From the NCBI GenBank assembly GCA_014529385.2, contig CM043942.1, positions 48,466,244 to 48,530,243 of the forward strand: 64,000 bases of DNA. Direction: 5' to 3'. How positions within the stretch are numbered: the first letter of the stretch is position 1; every line of letters starts with the position of its first letter. Shown here piece by piece: positions 22,490-37,799 of the stretch. Source of the stretch: Adiantum capillus-veneris. Taxonomy: Eukaryota; Streptophyta; Polypodiopsida; Polypodiales; Pteridaceae. The position numbers and the translations under genes were made by a program. Below the pieces are notes generated by a model, which had not been told where the DNA came from, ran no database searches, and was given only the letters and a program-made list of their open reading frames with translations.

Positions 22490-22990
22490 GCCTTTTGACA
22501 ATGAAAAGTAAAAAAACGTACTTCCTTTTTTTTTTGGACAAAAAGACTTTCTACTCTACTAGGATAAATCATAAAAAAAGATAAGTTTGAGGAGGTTTTT
22601 TCTACTCAATGCAAATATGGCTTTTAAAGATATATTTGAATTTTTTTTCAAGGGAATGTTTTAAATACCAATATTGATATTATTTTTACAAATTGTGTAA
22701 TTTAATATTTTTAAATTTTTAAAAATTACTCTAAAGAGGTACTCCTCTACTCTTTCTTAAAGTTCTTGACAAATTGACACCTCCATGTGTCACGAGCACC
22801 CTCGTCCCCTCCCCCACAGAGTTGTTGATTGTTGCGATGAGTGTGTATACGCACGCGTACACAAAAGAGAGACTAAGGAAACCTGGAGGGTTGAGTATGT
22901 TTCTACAAATAGAGGGGGATTGGTTTGCTTATGGCAAAGTTAATCCATCCACATGCCAACTCTAAATGTAATTCAAGTTTTTCGCGGGGT

Positions 22991-23037
<47 letters not shown>

Positions 23038-23040
23038 GGA
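22490..23040. repeat. Local duplication, copy B (empty Copia site)
   Basis: This copy aligns with 14,768-15,211 and then directly with 20,814-20,900, without the Copia. The junction reads GAGTATGTTTCTACAAATAGAGG, matching GAGTATCT plus TTCTATGAATAGAGG in copy A. It ends in a (GA)n tract at about 22,993-23,035. Confidence 0.85.
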
Positions 23041-25952
<2,912 letters not shown>

Positions 25953-26442
25953 GTGTGAAAATCATTATGAGAGAATGTGTTTGCATATTGCACATGCTCG
26001 AAGTAAACCTGAAATTTACTGTCAAATTAAACATTTGAAGGTTAGACGACCTCTTAAATGGTGGAAAATTAAATCTAAAAACCTTCAAATATACTCCGTA
26101 TGACTCTTATTTGTAGGTTTTCCAAGTTTTGAAAAACAACGGTGTGCATTTGCTCACATGCACGCATCAAAACGAGCAAAGACCTATAAGAGACGACCTC
26201 TGAAATTGTGGAAAATAAATCTAAAAACGGCAAATATACTCAATATGACTCTTATTTGTAGGTTTTCCAAGTTTTGTTAAACACGGGTGTGCGTGCACGC
26301 GCTTGCCTCATGGGCTGTGAATCAAAGAAGGCATTGGGCGAGCAAGATCAAAAAGAACAAAGACCTATAAGTTAAAGACGGCGTGTGACTCTGCTACTCT
26401 TAAGCCAATACAAGGCTTAGCATTTGTTCAACCGGTAGTGAC

Positions 26443-26498
<56 letters not shown>

Positions 26499-26927
26499 CA
26501 AAACCAAAAATAATGGTATGACAATGACTCTATAAACATTTCAATAAAAGAACCATCTGTTTGCTATATGACAATCTGGCATGAATGGGTCTTCTCTCTA
26601 CCCGAATCTTAGTTGATTGCCATGATCACAACTACCTACAATTGTAACCAAGCAATATAAGCATTTCAAACAGTTGAAACGTTGTCCAATCTTTGATAAA
26701 TATGTGGAAACAATGCACCAATATTTTTTTGCAGATCTCATATATGCACTTTGATTGAAGATATACCTTGCTACTCAAGAAAAAGGTTCGAAATGGAGCC
26801 CCACTTTGTCATAGCAACAATAAAGACTTCAAAGAAGCTGACATGAAATTCAGAGTGGTGATTATTCCTCACAGAGTTTCAGGTGCCTCCTCCGCACACT
26901 TACTCACACCCGCAGGAAAACTTTTGG
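25953..26927. repeat. Duplicate of the PPR 3' flank (copy 1)
   Basis: This stretch is closely similar to 62,381-63,345. It contains two tandem copies of a 160-base unit built around ACTCTTATTTGTAGGTTTTCC (near 26,101 and 26,240), a (GA)n tract at about 26,447-26,488 ending in G9, and, on the minus strand, the last codons of the PPR pseudogene found at the right end of the window (about 26,870-26,927). It stops abruptly at the first base of the outer Gypsy LTR, whereas copy 2 continues into the PPR reading frame. Confidence 0.85.
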
Positions 26928-28116
26928 TGTAGCATTTAATTGTGTGTAGCAGAAAATAGCATGAACATAGTGAGCATTTCATTAGAATAGATTACTAATG
27001 AGAATAACAAGAGGGCTAGGGTGGAGAGAGCAACAAAAAGCATAACACCTTGTTAGATAGCATGAACAATACTTCAAAAGAGAGAGAAATTAAGCTATTG
27101 ACAACAATTGAGGACCGGATTTACATGGAGCCGGTCCTCCCTCCAAAAGGCTTTGTATTATGGTTTCTCCCATCAAGAGAGACATTTTAGAATACAATTC
27201 TTTGTGTTCCTTCAATACTATCTAGTGCAATGAAGATGGAAACTTCATGCACCAAGAAAAACACTTATCAAACACAACATCAATTCCCTCACGGTCTCAG
27301 ACCCAAGACCTCACACACCTTCGAAGACGGTGAGAGCTAGTGGGGTATGAGAGTAGATTGAGAGCAAGAAGGAGTATTCTTACGAGAAAGATGTACATCT
27401 CCTCACATAATCACTCATATTAGCATAGCTTAGCTTAGTAATTAGCATGGTAGACAAGATGAGCATGCATTGAAGCTTGGCTCTTGTTTGGATTTGCATC
27501 ACAAAGCCAAGAGTTGTTGATGTTGGCCTCCCTTCTCACAAGCTTGGAGTAGGTGATAAGCTTTCCATTAAAGCTTGAGAAGAGAGAGAGAGAGAGAGAG
27601 AGAGAGTCTTCTTTGCTTCACACATGAGATTGTGTGAGTGTGTGTGTGATAATGCCTTGCAAAAATCAGCCCCCTATCTCTCTTGGTCGACCCCCCTTGC
27701 TAATTACTCATGCTAGCATCCTATTGGACCTCCCCAGGCTTAGCCAATGACAATTAAGCAGCATAAGTGATAGCCTTCTGACATGTTTCCCCCTTTTGTG
27801 AGAGCTTTAGGTAATTATTTAATCCAACTAAACTCTCATTGGACCCCTTTGCCTCCTGGCCAATAGGAATCAGGCAAACCATTGGGCTGTTGAATGCTCA
27901 TTGGACCCCTTGGGACACTGTCCAATAGTCTTCTAGAGAGCTTAATTCCCATTGGTTATTTTATTGAGTGTTTTTAAATTGATTAAACTAGATTTACTCT
28001 AGCCTAATTCTCATTGGTCCACCTCCAAGGCCATCCAATAGGATTTGAGTACACCTTGTGGGCATCTGGGCTAGGGAGCTGACATGTGTCCCTCATTCCC
28101 TTTGTGTAAAGGGAGC

Positions 28117-28148
<32 letters not shown>

Positions 28149-28526
28149 TCTTCTCTCTCATCCCCTACTTGCAAGGCTCGCCCCCTCCTATGTAGGGATG
28201 GATGAAGACTTTTGGGGCACACACAAAGCATCCAATTTCCCTAATGTTTGACATTTGGACACAACCTTTGGTTTTTGGAACCTTAGCATTTTGGAAGTCT
28301 TAATGGGCTGAACCTTAGGGTCTTTTAAGCCCATTGTTGCACATAGCTCTTTTGCAGATGGCCCCCCTTTTGGATCCCTATTTTCCCTTGTTTGGATCCC
28401 TACTGTGGCCGGTCTGCTAACTTAACCAATATTCTAGCTTTTTCTCCATTGGCACTTTCCCATATTAAATGATCAGTTTAACATGAGAAAATAATTTAGG
28501 AGAATTAGAACTTGATTAGTATGACA
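26928..28526 (-). repeat. Outer Gypsy 3' LTR (1599 bp)
   Basis: In element orientation it begins TGTCATAC and ends GCTACA. It contains (GA)n and (GT)n tracts at about 27,579-27,606 and 28,119-28,147 that are longer than in the partner LTR. CCAAT-type motifs (CATTGGACC, CCAATAGG) recur through it in both orientations. Confidence 0.9.
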
Positions 28527-28540
28527 TTACCTCTCTCTTG
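28527..28540 (-). other. Outer Gypsy polypurine tract
   Basis: On the minus strand TTCAAGAGAGAGGTAA precedes the 3' LTR, a purine run in the right place for plus-strand priming. Confidence 0.7.
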
Positions 28541-28880
28541 AAATCATAGTCATCCTCAACTATGGTGTAGAGAAGATAAAGCATATTCATGAGTCATTTT
28601 TCTTAGCGGGTAGAGGATCCCTATGTTACCCTACCACATCCTTCCAGAATGGATGACTAGTCCATTTGGCACTTGAGAGCCTAAGCTTCCGCAAGCATGT
28701 CTGCACATTAGTCCTATCAGTCTTCCATAGTAGAGTGACAAGCTCTACTTGGTGTTCGGGAGACGTCGTCTCCACAAACTTGATCTAAGCATGCATACTA
28801 CTTCATTTTTGTGCACAATAAAGAAAAAGAGAGTCTTATAAGACAAAAACTTTGTTCATTTTTAACATTTGTACATTTGC
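28541..28880 (-). other. Outer Gypsy 3' untranslated region
   Basis: Between the chromodomain stop and the polypurine tract. No reading frame is recognised. Confidence 0.6.
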
Positions 28881-30139
28881 TTAATCTTGGGAAGCATTGT
28901 AAGCATTGACAAGGTTTAGGTTATCCTTTAATTGTATGCCTTGCATCCATCTAGCATCTTCAAAAGGATAATTCTTAAAATTAATAAGATATCGTCGGAT
29001 AGTCTTGCCGCTTCTTAATACTTTGTCTTCATGTCGGAGAATGGACTCGGGCTGCAGCACCTCTTCTTGGTCCTCGATCTCCGGTGGGTCTTCAGTAGTT
29101 GGTTCTTGAGGTGGCTCTCCTTTGTAAGGCTTTAATAGGCTCACATGGAAATAATTGTGTATGAGACAGTGATTGGGAAACTTGAGTTGATAGGCCATCT
29201 CATTGATTGGCCTAAGAATCTTTTTGCTAGTTTAGCATAGTACTTTTGGTGTCCCATAGGATTCTTGCCCGCCGTGTGCCTTAGTCGAGCCTTGGGAAAT
29301 TTTAATAAGACCCAATCATTTTCATTAAAGTCTTGGGCTCTTCTGTGCTTGTCAGCAGTAGTAGCCTTTTGCCTTTGCTGTGAGATAGAGATAGCATCCT
29401 TAATCTTTTGAAAAGATTCTTGTAGGTCTCGGCTATACTCATCTGCAGCGAATATCTTTCCATGAACCTTAAGTATCAAGGGACTTTTTGATCTTCCCTC
29501 AATTACCTCAAAAGGTGCTTTTCCAATGGAAGTATGTACAGTGTTATTGTAAGCATACTCCACTAAGGGTAAGTACTTCTCTCATTGGTACCTTTGATCT
29601 ACTTCCGTTACATAGGCTTTTAGTAGATCAAGAATTGTTAGGTTAGCTATTTCACTTTGGCCATCCGTTTGTGGATGATAGGCCGAAGAGAAGTCTAGCG
29701 TTGTCCCTAAATTCTCAAAGAGACCCTTCCAAAAATTACTGGTCATTCTAGGATCTCTATCTAACACTATGGACATTGGCAAGCCATGGTACTTGAAAAT
29801 TTGTGAAATAATGAGAGTTGCCATTTGATGGGCTTTGATAGTCTTTTTGACATGTATAAAATGAGCTTGTTTACTAAACCTGTCTACTATCGTCCATATT
29901 CCCGTATTTCCATGGATAGACTTAGGCAATCCAAAGATAAAATCCATGTATACGCTTTCCCATGGTGAATGAGGGAATGGCAAGGGTTGAAGCAATTGAG
30001 GTTGCTTCCCTCTATCAAATTTTGTCTTTTAGCATACCAAACATTTAGAAGCATACTCTTGCATGTTTTCTTTCATGGTAGGCCAATAGAAATATGTTTC
30101 AATTCCTTTTAGGGTAGATTGAATCCCTCTATGTCCCGC
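28881..30139 (-). pseudogene. Outer Gypsy integrase core and chromodomain tail
   Basis: From high to low coordinates: the second half of the HHCC zinc domain (GHRGIQSTL, then CLVC) ends at a TAA at 30,029-30,031, exactly where the family has a conserved Gln. The integrase core follows, with MDFIFGLP (first Asp), DRDPRMTSNFWK (second Asp) and HPQTDGQSEIANL (Glu). A TGA at 29,582-29,584 falls where the family has Trp. Then come EYAYNNTVHTSIGKAPFE, a GPY/F-like region and a chromodomain-like tail (YLINFKNYPFEDARW) ending at 28,881. A frameshift lies near 29,150-29,200. Integrase joins the cDNA to host DNA; the chromodomain is thought to guide it to marked chromatin. This copy is inactive. Confidence 0.85.
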
Positions 30140-31865
30140 TATCAAAGAGTTGGAGATCTTTCCAGGAAGGTACCGGGCCTCTATCTGTGAGGGTTTGTGG
30201 GAAGACTGTGAAGGCTTTCACTTAAGCAAGCTTAGTGTTTGTAGCAAATACATTGTGTGTAGCCATTGGAATCTTACATGCAGACACACACATATGCACA
30301 GGTGAAACCCTCAAAACAAAACAAAGATGAAAACCTCAAGGCTTTGATCATATCTAATCAAAGGTAAGATGAAAGGGTTCACTCATGCATTTATAGCAGC
30401 AAGTCATTGTGCTCCAAATAGACTACGAATGGTTCTTTGAAACTGTAACTTAGTGCTTACAAAGATGTAGATGTTTTGCCTAGTGATAGGAGTGAGCCGT
30501 GTGTACAAGTCTTCTTGGTTCATAGTAATATTAAGAAAGCAAGGCTCAACCCCTAGAAGAGAATAAATATGTGCACATCGAAATAATTAGAGTAGTCTAG
30601 TAATGGCAGATAAGAGGACGTGGAGAAAGAAGAATTTCTCGCAGTCTTTCCGGCCCAAAGAGTAACACAATTCTCTGTTGGAAGTGGATTTTATGGCTAA
30701 TACAAACATTAATCCTAATATTTTGCACAAAGTGAAAGGGTTGAAAGGTTACACCATTGGGATTATTCATCTAAGAAAGATTAGAAAGCAGTCAAACAAC
30801 ACAAAGACCCACACAAGCTTAAGCCAAAGAAGTGAAGCACACCTCAAGACTTTGTGGTCTTGTAGCCAACTTGATGAAGTAGAAGATGAGTAGTAGTACC
30901 CAACACCGTTTGAGAGCCACCAACAATGCCTCCTTATCGATGAAAGAAGGTTTCATAGAGTGTATGAGTACTACAAGTGAGGAGATAGAAGGCTTGAGGC
31001 ATGAAGTAGCAAGCTAAAGATGTGTTGGGCTGAAATTGAGAGAAAGTTTCACTCAAGGAGATGGCTAGGATGTTGGGTAATGGCTTGATACAGTGGCTTG
31101 ATTGTGAGGATTGCTTGAGCACTTGATTGCCTGATGGTTTTCTTGATGCTCAAGTGAGGGACAAGAGGCTCTATTTATAGGTGAATTTGCCCTTTGAAGA
31201 ACATATTTGCTTAGAAATATCCAAGGGATTTGTGTGACAAGTATCTATCTTTTCAAAATATCTTGAAATTATCTTCAAAGTTTCTAGATCTTTCTCTTCA
31301 AGAAATATCTAGAGGTTCTTCTAGATCTTTCTCCAAATATCTTCTCCTTGCCGCCACATGTCAAGGGTTAAGCTTCCAAGAGTTGTTGAGCTATGGTGGG
31401 AACATGTGCATAAAATATCTTCATAAATAATTGAGAGAGAGCTTTGCATACATCATGGATCACATCAAACAAACACGTAACCACTTTTCTAAGGGATTTT
31501 TCTAGGTCCATAATCACTCCAAAGTGCACCTACTATGTGTAGAATGACACCTCATGGGGTATACTATGACTAAGGCCACTTTTGGCCATGCTACACATGG
31601 CATATGCCACCTAGGATGCCTAGTAGATAGGAGGTATGTTTTATAGGCTTATTTCATCATGGCTCCAAGAAGAGGTTCACAAAGAAGCCCGGGATCATAG
31701 TACGAAGCCCATTGCCAACAAGAGTGACACATCAGACTTCGACTAGCTTTTTGCATGCTAAATAGAAAATGCATATACTTATACACACTTAATACATACA
31801 CATGAAATCCATAATATTGTAGGGCTTAGCTTCCGTTCCCATTATGCACGTGCCACAACACGACA
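30140..31865 (-). repeat. Inner Gypsy 3' LTR (1726 bp)
   Basis: In element orientation it begins TGTCGTGTTGTGGC and ends TTTGATA, the terminal CA having changed to TA; the partner LTR ends TTTGACA. The purine tract AGAGGGGGTGGA precedes it at 31,866-31,877. It carries a 17-base segment near 30,520-30,540 that is absent from the partner LTR. Confidence 0.9.
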
Positions 31866-33264
31866 TCCACCCCCTCTAAACCTGCACATCCTCGGGTATG
31901 TGCCACAGTCAATATTTGCAAGTTTGACTCTCTTGGAGTTTCTTTTTCATCATCTTCACTGGGTGATTCCAAAACTTCATTCTCAATTACTTCATCAGCC
32001 GGATGACTATCCTCTCTTCTTTTGAATACCTTGATTCTCTTTCCTGCAATGGGTATCTTTATCTTTGTTCCATCCGATTCAGCCAAGGTGTAAGTGGCAT
32101 TGTCATGTACATACTTGACTATATACGGTCCAAACCATCTTTTTGAAACCTTTTGCATGACAGTATGTTGGTTATCAAGACTATTGTCATACACTAAAAC
32201 CCAATCTCCTTGCTTAATTACCTTCCTTCTTAGACTGTGTCGTCTATCAAAGTAGTCCTTGCTTTTCAACTTGGCATTCTTCAATCTTTCTTTTGCAACC
32301 TCAATATCTTCAGGCCTTCTTTCTAGCTATCTTATACGTAAGCCAAGGAGATCTTCTCTGCTAAGCCCATCTTGCCAAGGTAGCACATTCCATGTGGGAA
32401 TGGTCTCTTCAATGTGCATTATAGTCTTTTGACCATACATCAATTCTACAGGCATGTAGCCAGTTACTGAGCTGTGTGTCGTGTGATCAATCCATAGAGC
32501 ATATGGTTATAGTTTTGGCCACTCACTAATTCTCCCTTCACAAGCTTTAGCCAAGGCTTTGATGATTGGCGGATTCCCTCTTTCACTTTTCCCATTGACT
32601 TCCGGATTGTGAGCGGTGGTAAGGGAAAGCTTGATTCATATCCTAGAAAATAATTCCCTTGCTTCCTCAGCATCCAGCTCTCCTCTGTCTCTAGTTATCT
32701 TTCCCACACAACGATAGCGGCATATTACATCCTCAAGGAGAAATTTACATACTGCCTCTGTAGTCTTTGTCCTTAAAGCTCGCCCTTCAACCTGATTAGT
32801 CAAGTCTTCTCTTGCAAGAACCAAGTACCTCATTTGCGAGACTCCTATAGGCATGGTGACTAGATCCACAACCCATTTGTAATGCATGGCTAGTGGATAA
32901 GTAGGATGCAACCTATCACGATGTCGCACATTTGAATACATTTGACATGTTACACATGATTCCACAAAGAGGGATACATCCTTGTACATACCTTTCCACT
33001 AATATCTTTCCTTTAGCTTTGAAAAGGTTGCCCGCACACCACGGTGTCCAGCCCATAGGTTCTCATGAAACTCCTACATGAGCTTTACTTGACTCTGTTT
33101 GTTACATACTACCCTTTGTGGTATAGCACCCCTCTATTTTGGATGTTTCCATAAGTAACCATCCTGCAGAAAGTACCCATATTCTTTTCTGTGTATCCTC
33201 TTAAACTCATGCTCAAACCAATCACCCTGTTTTGTTAAAGTACTCAAATAATGACCATAAGCAA
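31866..33264 (-). pseudogene. Inner Gypsy integrase
   Basis: Frames at 32,636-32,989, 32,464-32,673 and 31,826-32,284 together cover the integrase: part of the zinc domain (SCVTCQ), the core with WVVDLVTMP, TRDRGELD and HNPEVNGKSERG as the D, D, E positions, and a C-terminal SH3/GPY-like part with KRWFGPYIVKYV and TYTLAESDG. Several stops and frameshifts separate them, so no full protein can be made. The coding end lies inside the purine tract and LTR edge near 31,826-31,880. Confidence 0.8.
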
Positions 33265-34182
33265 TCAATCTCCTTCATACCATTCTTCTAAAAACAACTC
33301 AAGTGCACTAGGTGTGCCAACATCATTATGCTCAACATGATTAATGGAGTAGAACCTTGTGCCTACATCTTCACTATCATCTACCATGTCTTGGTCATCC
33401 TCATACCTTGCCCTTGATAGCATATCTGCTACCGGATTGTCTTTTCTTGTAATATGCGTGAACTCAGGATTCAAGGACTTAATGTAGGCAATCCATCTTA
33501 GCATGGCAATTTCTCGTGTTGAGCAGCTTGTAATCATTCCAAGGAGTGGCAAAAAATCTGTTTCCACAACCACATATGCTCCAATCAAGTACTCCTTTTC
33601 ACACTTTAGTGTTGTGACCATGCCCCACAACTCCCGTTTTACCTGTGGGTAGTTCCTTTGTTGAGTACTTAGAACCTTGGCTCCAAACCTTGCCACATAC
33701 CTATGTCCCTCTTCGTCATCCTGCCCTATTGCCCATCCAATTCCTATCAGACTCGTATCCACTGTCACTATTACTGGCTTTCCACACTCATAGTTTACCT
33801 TTCTTAAAGTCGGTGCTTGTTGTAGCAAATCCTTTAGCTTTCTTATAGCCCTTGCTTGTGCGTCTCCCCAATGAAACTTTTGATTTTTCCTTAACAACTG
33901 GTACAAAGGATCTGCTACATGTGCATAATGTGGAATCCATATAACATAAAACACATATGCACCAAGAAATCTACAAACTTCACTCACAGATATGCATACC
34001 TCCTTCATCTTCTGGATTGCATCAATTTTTGCTGGACAAGGTCGTCTCCCATTGGGACCACACATGTGCCCAACAATCAACACCTCCTTCACTCCAAACA
34101 TAGACTTTTGTCCTGAGAGGGTAAGGTTCACCTCTTCCGATCTGGATAGGATCTTGTCACAATCATCTATGTGTTGTGCCAC
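33265..34182 (-). pseudogene. Inner Gypsy RNase H region
   Basis: A 305-residue frame: end of RT (KSMFGVKEVLIVGHMCGPNGR), a connection (FLGAYVFYVIWIPHYAHVADPLY) and a Gypsy RNase H with Asp in VTVDTSLIGIGW, Glu in VKRELWGM and Asp in VVETDFLPL. It ends with HITRKDNPVADMLSRARY. RNase H removes the RNA template during reverse transcription. The three catalytic acids are present, but the surrounding frames are broken, so it belongs to a dead element. Confidence 0.85.
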
Positions 34183-34191
34183 AAAGTTGCA

Positions 34192-35301
34192 TCACCCCTT
34201 GGAATCCAAAGCTTCATCTTTATTACTTACTTCACATACTTTGATAGGAACATCATCAAGAAAGGGCATAGTTACTTGGGGAATAAAGTCACGTAAGACC
34301 TTATTCATACCATTCATCATATGTGCAACCAAATTGGTTGCTCCCTGTGGTAAGGTACACATCCTTACCAAACCCAAGCGTGTCCTCATGGTAGTCAAAT
34401 CCCTGCTTTCCATTGCTAGTTGGAACTGATCATACCCTGAGTACAAATCTCCCATAGAATATATTGCCCTTCCTGCAAATGCTTTTGCAAACTCATCCAC
34501 AATTGGCCTTGTACCCATATTCTTGATTGTGACTTTGTTGACCGGCTGCATATCTTGGATGAAGCGCAAAGCTCCATTCTTCTTTGGTACTGTGAACCAC
34601 CGGTTTGAGTATGGAGCACATGAAGGCTCCAAAATACCCATCTTGATCTTCTCATTTAGCAGCTCAATTAACTTTGGTAAGTGAGCCTTTGGAACTGGTA
34701 TTGGCCGTAAGTTCCAAGGTACATGAGGGATGGTAAAGATCACCATAGGAGAAACAATGGGAGGATCTACACATCCTATCTCATGTGGCTCAAATGCAAA
34801 TGCTTTTCCATGTTTAGAGAGCATCTCTTCAAAACATTCCCTTTCAACATGTGTCAAGGAGTCCTCATTCCCAATCTTCAATTGCTTTAGAGACTCCTTT
34901 GTAAACCTATGTCCAATCCCTTTTGGATCTCTGAGACTAGGTTGCAAAGAAGCCTGTTCTAGCTTTTTCTTGCATTCCTTTGGCAAAGGAAGTGCCACTG
35001 GTTTTACCTTCTTTGACATAGTCTTGTACTTGGTGTCCACCTTTACTTCATGTTTTTGCTTCCTATCCTCCTGTTCCTTTTGAAATGCCTCAACCACATT
35101 GTACATTTCAAGTGAGCATACTTTCACTATCTCATTTTGGTCATGCAAAGGATAATCTACTATAGACTGCAGATCCTGTAATGTGTCCACGAAAGAAAAC
35201 TCCTCAAACACACCTATTATGTTTTCATTGTTTCCTAGCAAACCATGTTCTTTCCACTCCTTTCGTAGACTATGTACATGTTTGCAGGAACCTCGACTCA
35301 A
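34192..35301 (-). pseudogene. Inner Gypsy reverse transcriptase
   Basis: A 369-residue frame holding most of the RT: an acidic N-terminal linker, then ILEPSCAPYSNRWFTVPKKNG, RFIQDMQPVN, YSMGDLYSGYDQFQLA, TLPQGATNLVAHMMNGMNKV and the active site MPFLDDVPIK. The catalytic Asp pair is present with FL in front of it. The frame stops ten bases before the RNase H frame, which suggests a frameshift near 34,190. RT copies element RNA into cDNA. Confidence 0.85.
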
Positions 35302-35414
35302 GTTCTCACATTTTAGAAAAGAGACATATCCATATTCTGTTAGACCTGCAAAACCTGTACAGAAAACCTCCTTATGTGAGAAACTTTCCCTTTTTGTACC
35401 ATCATAATCCCGCT

Positions 35415-36605
35415 CTACAATGGTACCTGGCCAAAACCCATTCTCTCGTGATGATCAGAAAACTCTTTACTCAATCTGGGCAATGGGCGCTCTCGGAGAC
35501 TGTCACGATTTCTTTCATGATGCACACAGATAGTGAGAAATTGAACAACATGTTTTTCATCTTTACTTCTTATCCTAGCATAAGCAGAACCATCATCCAT
35601 TAGCTTTGTTTCCATTCTAATCCCTACAATGTAGGGTTGTCCAAGGATGAGATCATAAGAAGATGTGTCATGTACAAAGAAATTCTGCTCTTCCTTTACA
35701 TCTCCAATAGTCACTTTCACACTAGGACAAGCTGTATATAAGTCACCTGATGAATTATTTTCTACCTTAACCATCCAACCATGATTTGTGTCCATTGGTA
35801 ATTTGCACTTGTTGAATAAGCTCTTTGACATTATGTTTATTTCTGAGCAATGGTCAATCAAGGCAACAAATGTCTCTAGTAGATCACTCACCTTGACCAT
35901 TGTCTCTATCGTAGCTCCTTGCCCAATGATTCTTGGAAAAGTGACTTCTTGGAATGGCTTCGTACTCCTCATCTTCATTTGAAAACTATACTTGCTTTGT
36001 TCTCCCAGAAGAATGGTAGCACCCTACCACATCCTCATCATGCTCTCTGTCTTCCACCTGTATTACATGTGTCTTTAAGCTTTCTCCTTCAGATTGCGGG
36101 CAAATGGTGTCAACAAGAGTTTTCCTCTTCCTCTTGATGATATCAATGATCTCCTTGTGAAAATTGCGCTTGGCTATGACAAGGACCTCCCCCAAGGTAA
36201 ACTCTATTTTGCTATTCAAAATTCTTTCTTCTAGAACTTTCTTTAAGTCTGTCGCAGCCTCAATATCAGACGGTAACTTATAAGTTGGAGTTTTAGGCTT
36301 ACCTTTTGATGACTCCTTTTTCCTCCCAGTTGTACTTTCTTCCATAGTCGCTTCAGTTGGGGGTGCTTCCTGTGTTGGAGGCGCTCAAGGAGGTATTGTG
36401 TCGCTTCTTTTAGTAATTCTTTTTTATGGTCCTTCGTCACCACTCTCTCGCCTGCGCTTTTCTTCCACAAACACTTCGTTGTTTTGGCATTTTGCAATAT
36501 AGGATGCACTAACAAGGAGTCCACAGGGTCATTCCATCCTGTTTCTAGACAAATACAGTCACCTGCTTCATGCAGGACTTCTCTTGTAAGTTTCCCTTTC
36601 TTCAA
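35415..36605 (-). pseudogene. Inner Gypsy protease and linker
   Basis: Overlapping frames 36,243-36,605, 35,986-36,345 and 35,415-35,978 carry a linker rich in Lys and Glu and then the retropepsin-like domain. VALIDHCSEINIMSKSLF holds the active-site Asp, with the usual DTG/DSG reading DHC. SYDLILGQPYI is the conserved end of the fold. Frame changes at about 36,300 and 35,980 break it. With DHC at the active site the enzyme may have been dead even before the frames broke. Confidence 0.7.
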
Positions 36606-37730
36606 AACTCCTCAATGGTTCAATCTTGACTGTGTAAGTAGATGCCTCAGATGCAGAGATGGCATGGGTAGTGGCCATATCCTCTACCAAACTCTGCATT
36701 CCTCCTTTCCCAAAGTTAGCCCTTAAGGGTAAACCTGTCTCCCTTAAGTGAATCTTCCCATCCTTGAAGGAGACAAGATCTTTTCTCAAAGATTCACTGA
36801 ACATTCTCTCCTAGCATGCTCTGTGCTGTCACACCATATGCATCTATGAACAAAACCTTCTTTAGGTTGTTGTTTTTGCCTTGAAGATGGTGCCAATGGT
36901 TGCCCTTTATCTTCAAGCTTTGTGAGTTTTACTTTTAAATCCCTCATACCTTTCACAAGCTCATCTATTACAACGTCATCAACTTTTGGAATTATAAAGG
37001 AACAAGGCTTTACCATCTTTTCAGAAGCTGTGGAGGTAGATGGTGCACTACCAACAACCATCTTATCCCGTCTCCTTTGGTGCTTGGCAAGTAATAAAAC
37101 ATCAGCTTCAACTTCGTTCCAATCTGTCTTCAGTCTCTGCTCAACATCTTTGTCCTCAAGAAGTAGCTCCAATTGCTCCTTGAGCTCCTTTCCTGTTGCT
37201 TGTAAGAAGAGATCTGTCTTTTCTGAGTCGAGTGTGGCATTCTCTGTCCTTGTGAGTTGAGCATATCATCGCTCAAACTCCCTGAGTAGCTCTATTGGAG
37301 AGAACCCCTCCTTCGGCTTGGCTACCCACTCCAGGAAATTTCTCTTTGTTACTCTCTCAGAGTCCTCCATGAAATACTCCTCCTTCATCACTAGCTTGAA
37401 CTCCTCCCAATTTCTTCCATGCTCATTCTTGATTCCTCTCACATGCTCCCTAATCTCGGGATTCACAACAAGGTCAAAGCTTTGGAGCATCTCATCTTCT
37501 GGCACACGATACAACTCCATCCCCTTTACATAGCCACGAAGATACTTTGTCACATCTTTCCCATTGAATTGATCCATTTTGTGCACCACTGCTTGAATAG
37601 ATTTGGTTGCTGACACTTCTCGTCTTTCTGTAGCATGTTGTTGTTGCATAAAAAAGGAAAATTCTTGAAACATTTGCATTGTAGTGGGATCAAAAGGCAT
37701 ACCTTGCTGCTGCGGATGATGATCACCCAT
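36568..37730 (-). pseudogene. Inner Gypsy gag
   Basis: The frame 37,266-37,730 begins MGDHHPQQQG and carries the retrotransposon gag helical domain (QFNGKDVTKYLRGYVKGME, NWEEFKLVMKEEY). It stops at 37,266. The frame 36,786-37,172 supplies a coiled segment and the knuckle CIWCDSTEHARREC. The frame 36,568-36,804 has HLRETGLPLRANFGKGGM, a conserved linker of this lineage. Gag forms the particle that holds the RNA. The pieces are in different frames. Confidence 0.75.
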
Positions 37731-37776
37731 GGTTGAAGTAGCTTGTAGATCCCCATTAACTCACCCTGACAAACTT

Positions 37777-37792
37777 CACGTCGGGTTCACCA
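37777..37792 (-). other. Inner Gypsy primer binding site
   Basis: On the minus strand TGGTGAACCCGACGTG starts with TGG, the complement of a tRNA CCA end, five to seven bases after the 5' LTR. I cannot say which tRNA it pairs with; it is not the initiator Met site used by the outer element. Confidence 0.6.
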
Positions 37793-37799
37793 AAAAGTG

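Noticed and set aside
28004..28231. Minus frame present in both outer LTRs (also 59,830-60,048)
   Set aside because: LTR sequence with a (GT)n-derived His-Thr run; no protein signature.
30678..30893. 71-codon frame found in both inner Gypsy LTRs (also 38,548-38,763)
   Set aside because: Antisense to the element and preserved only through LTR similarity; no motif or start context.
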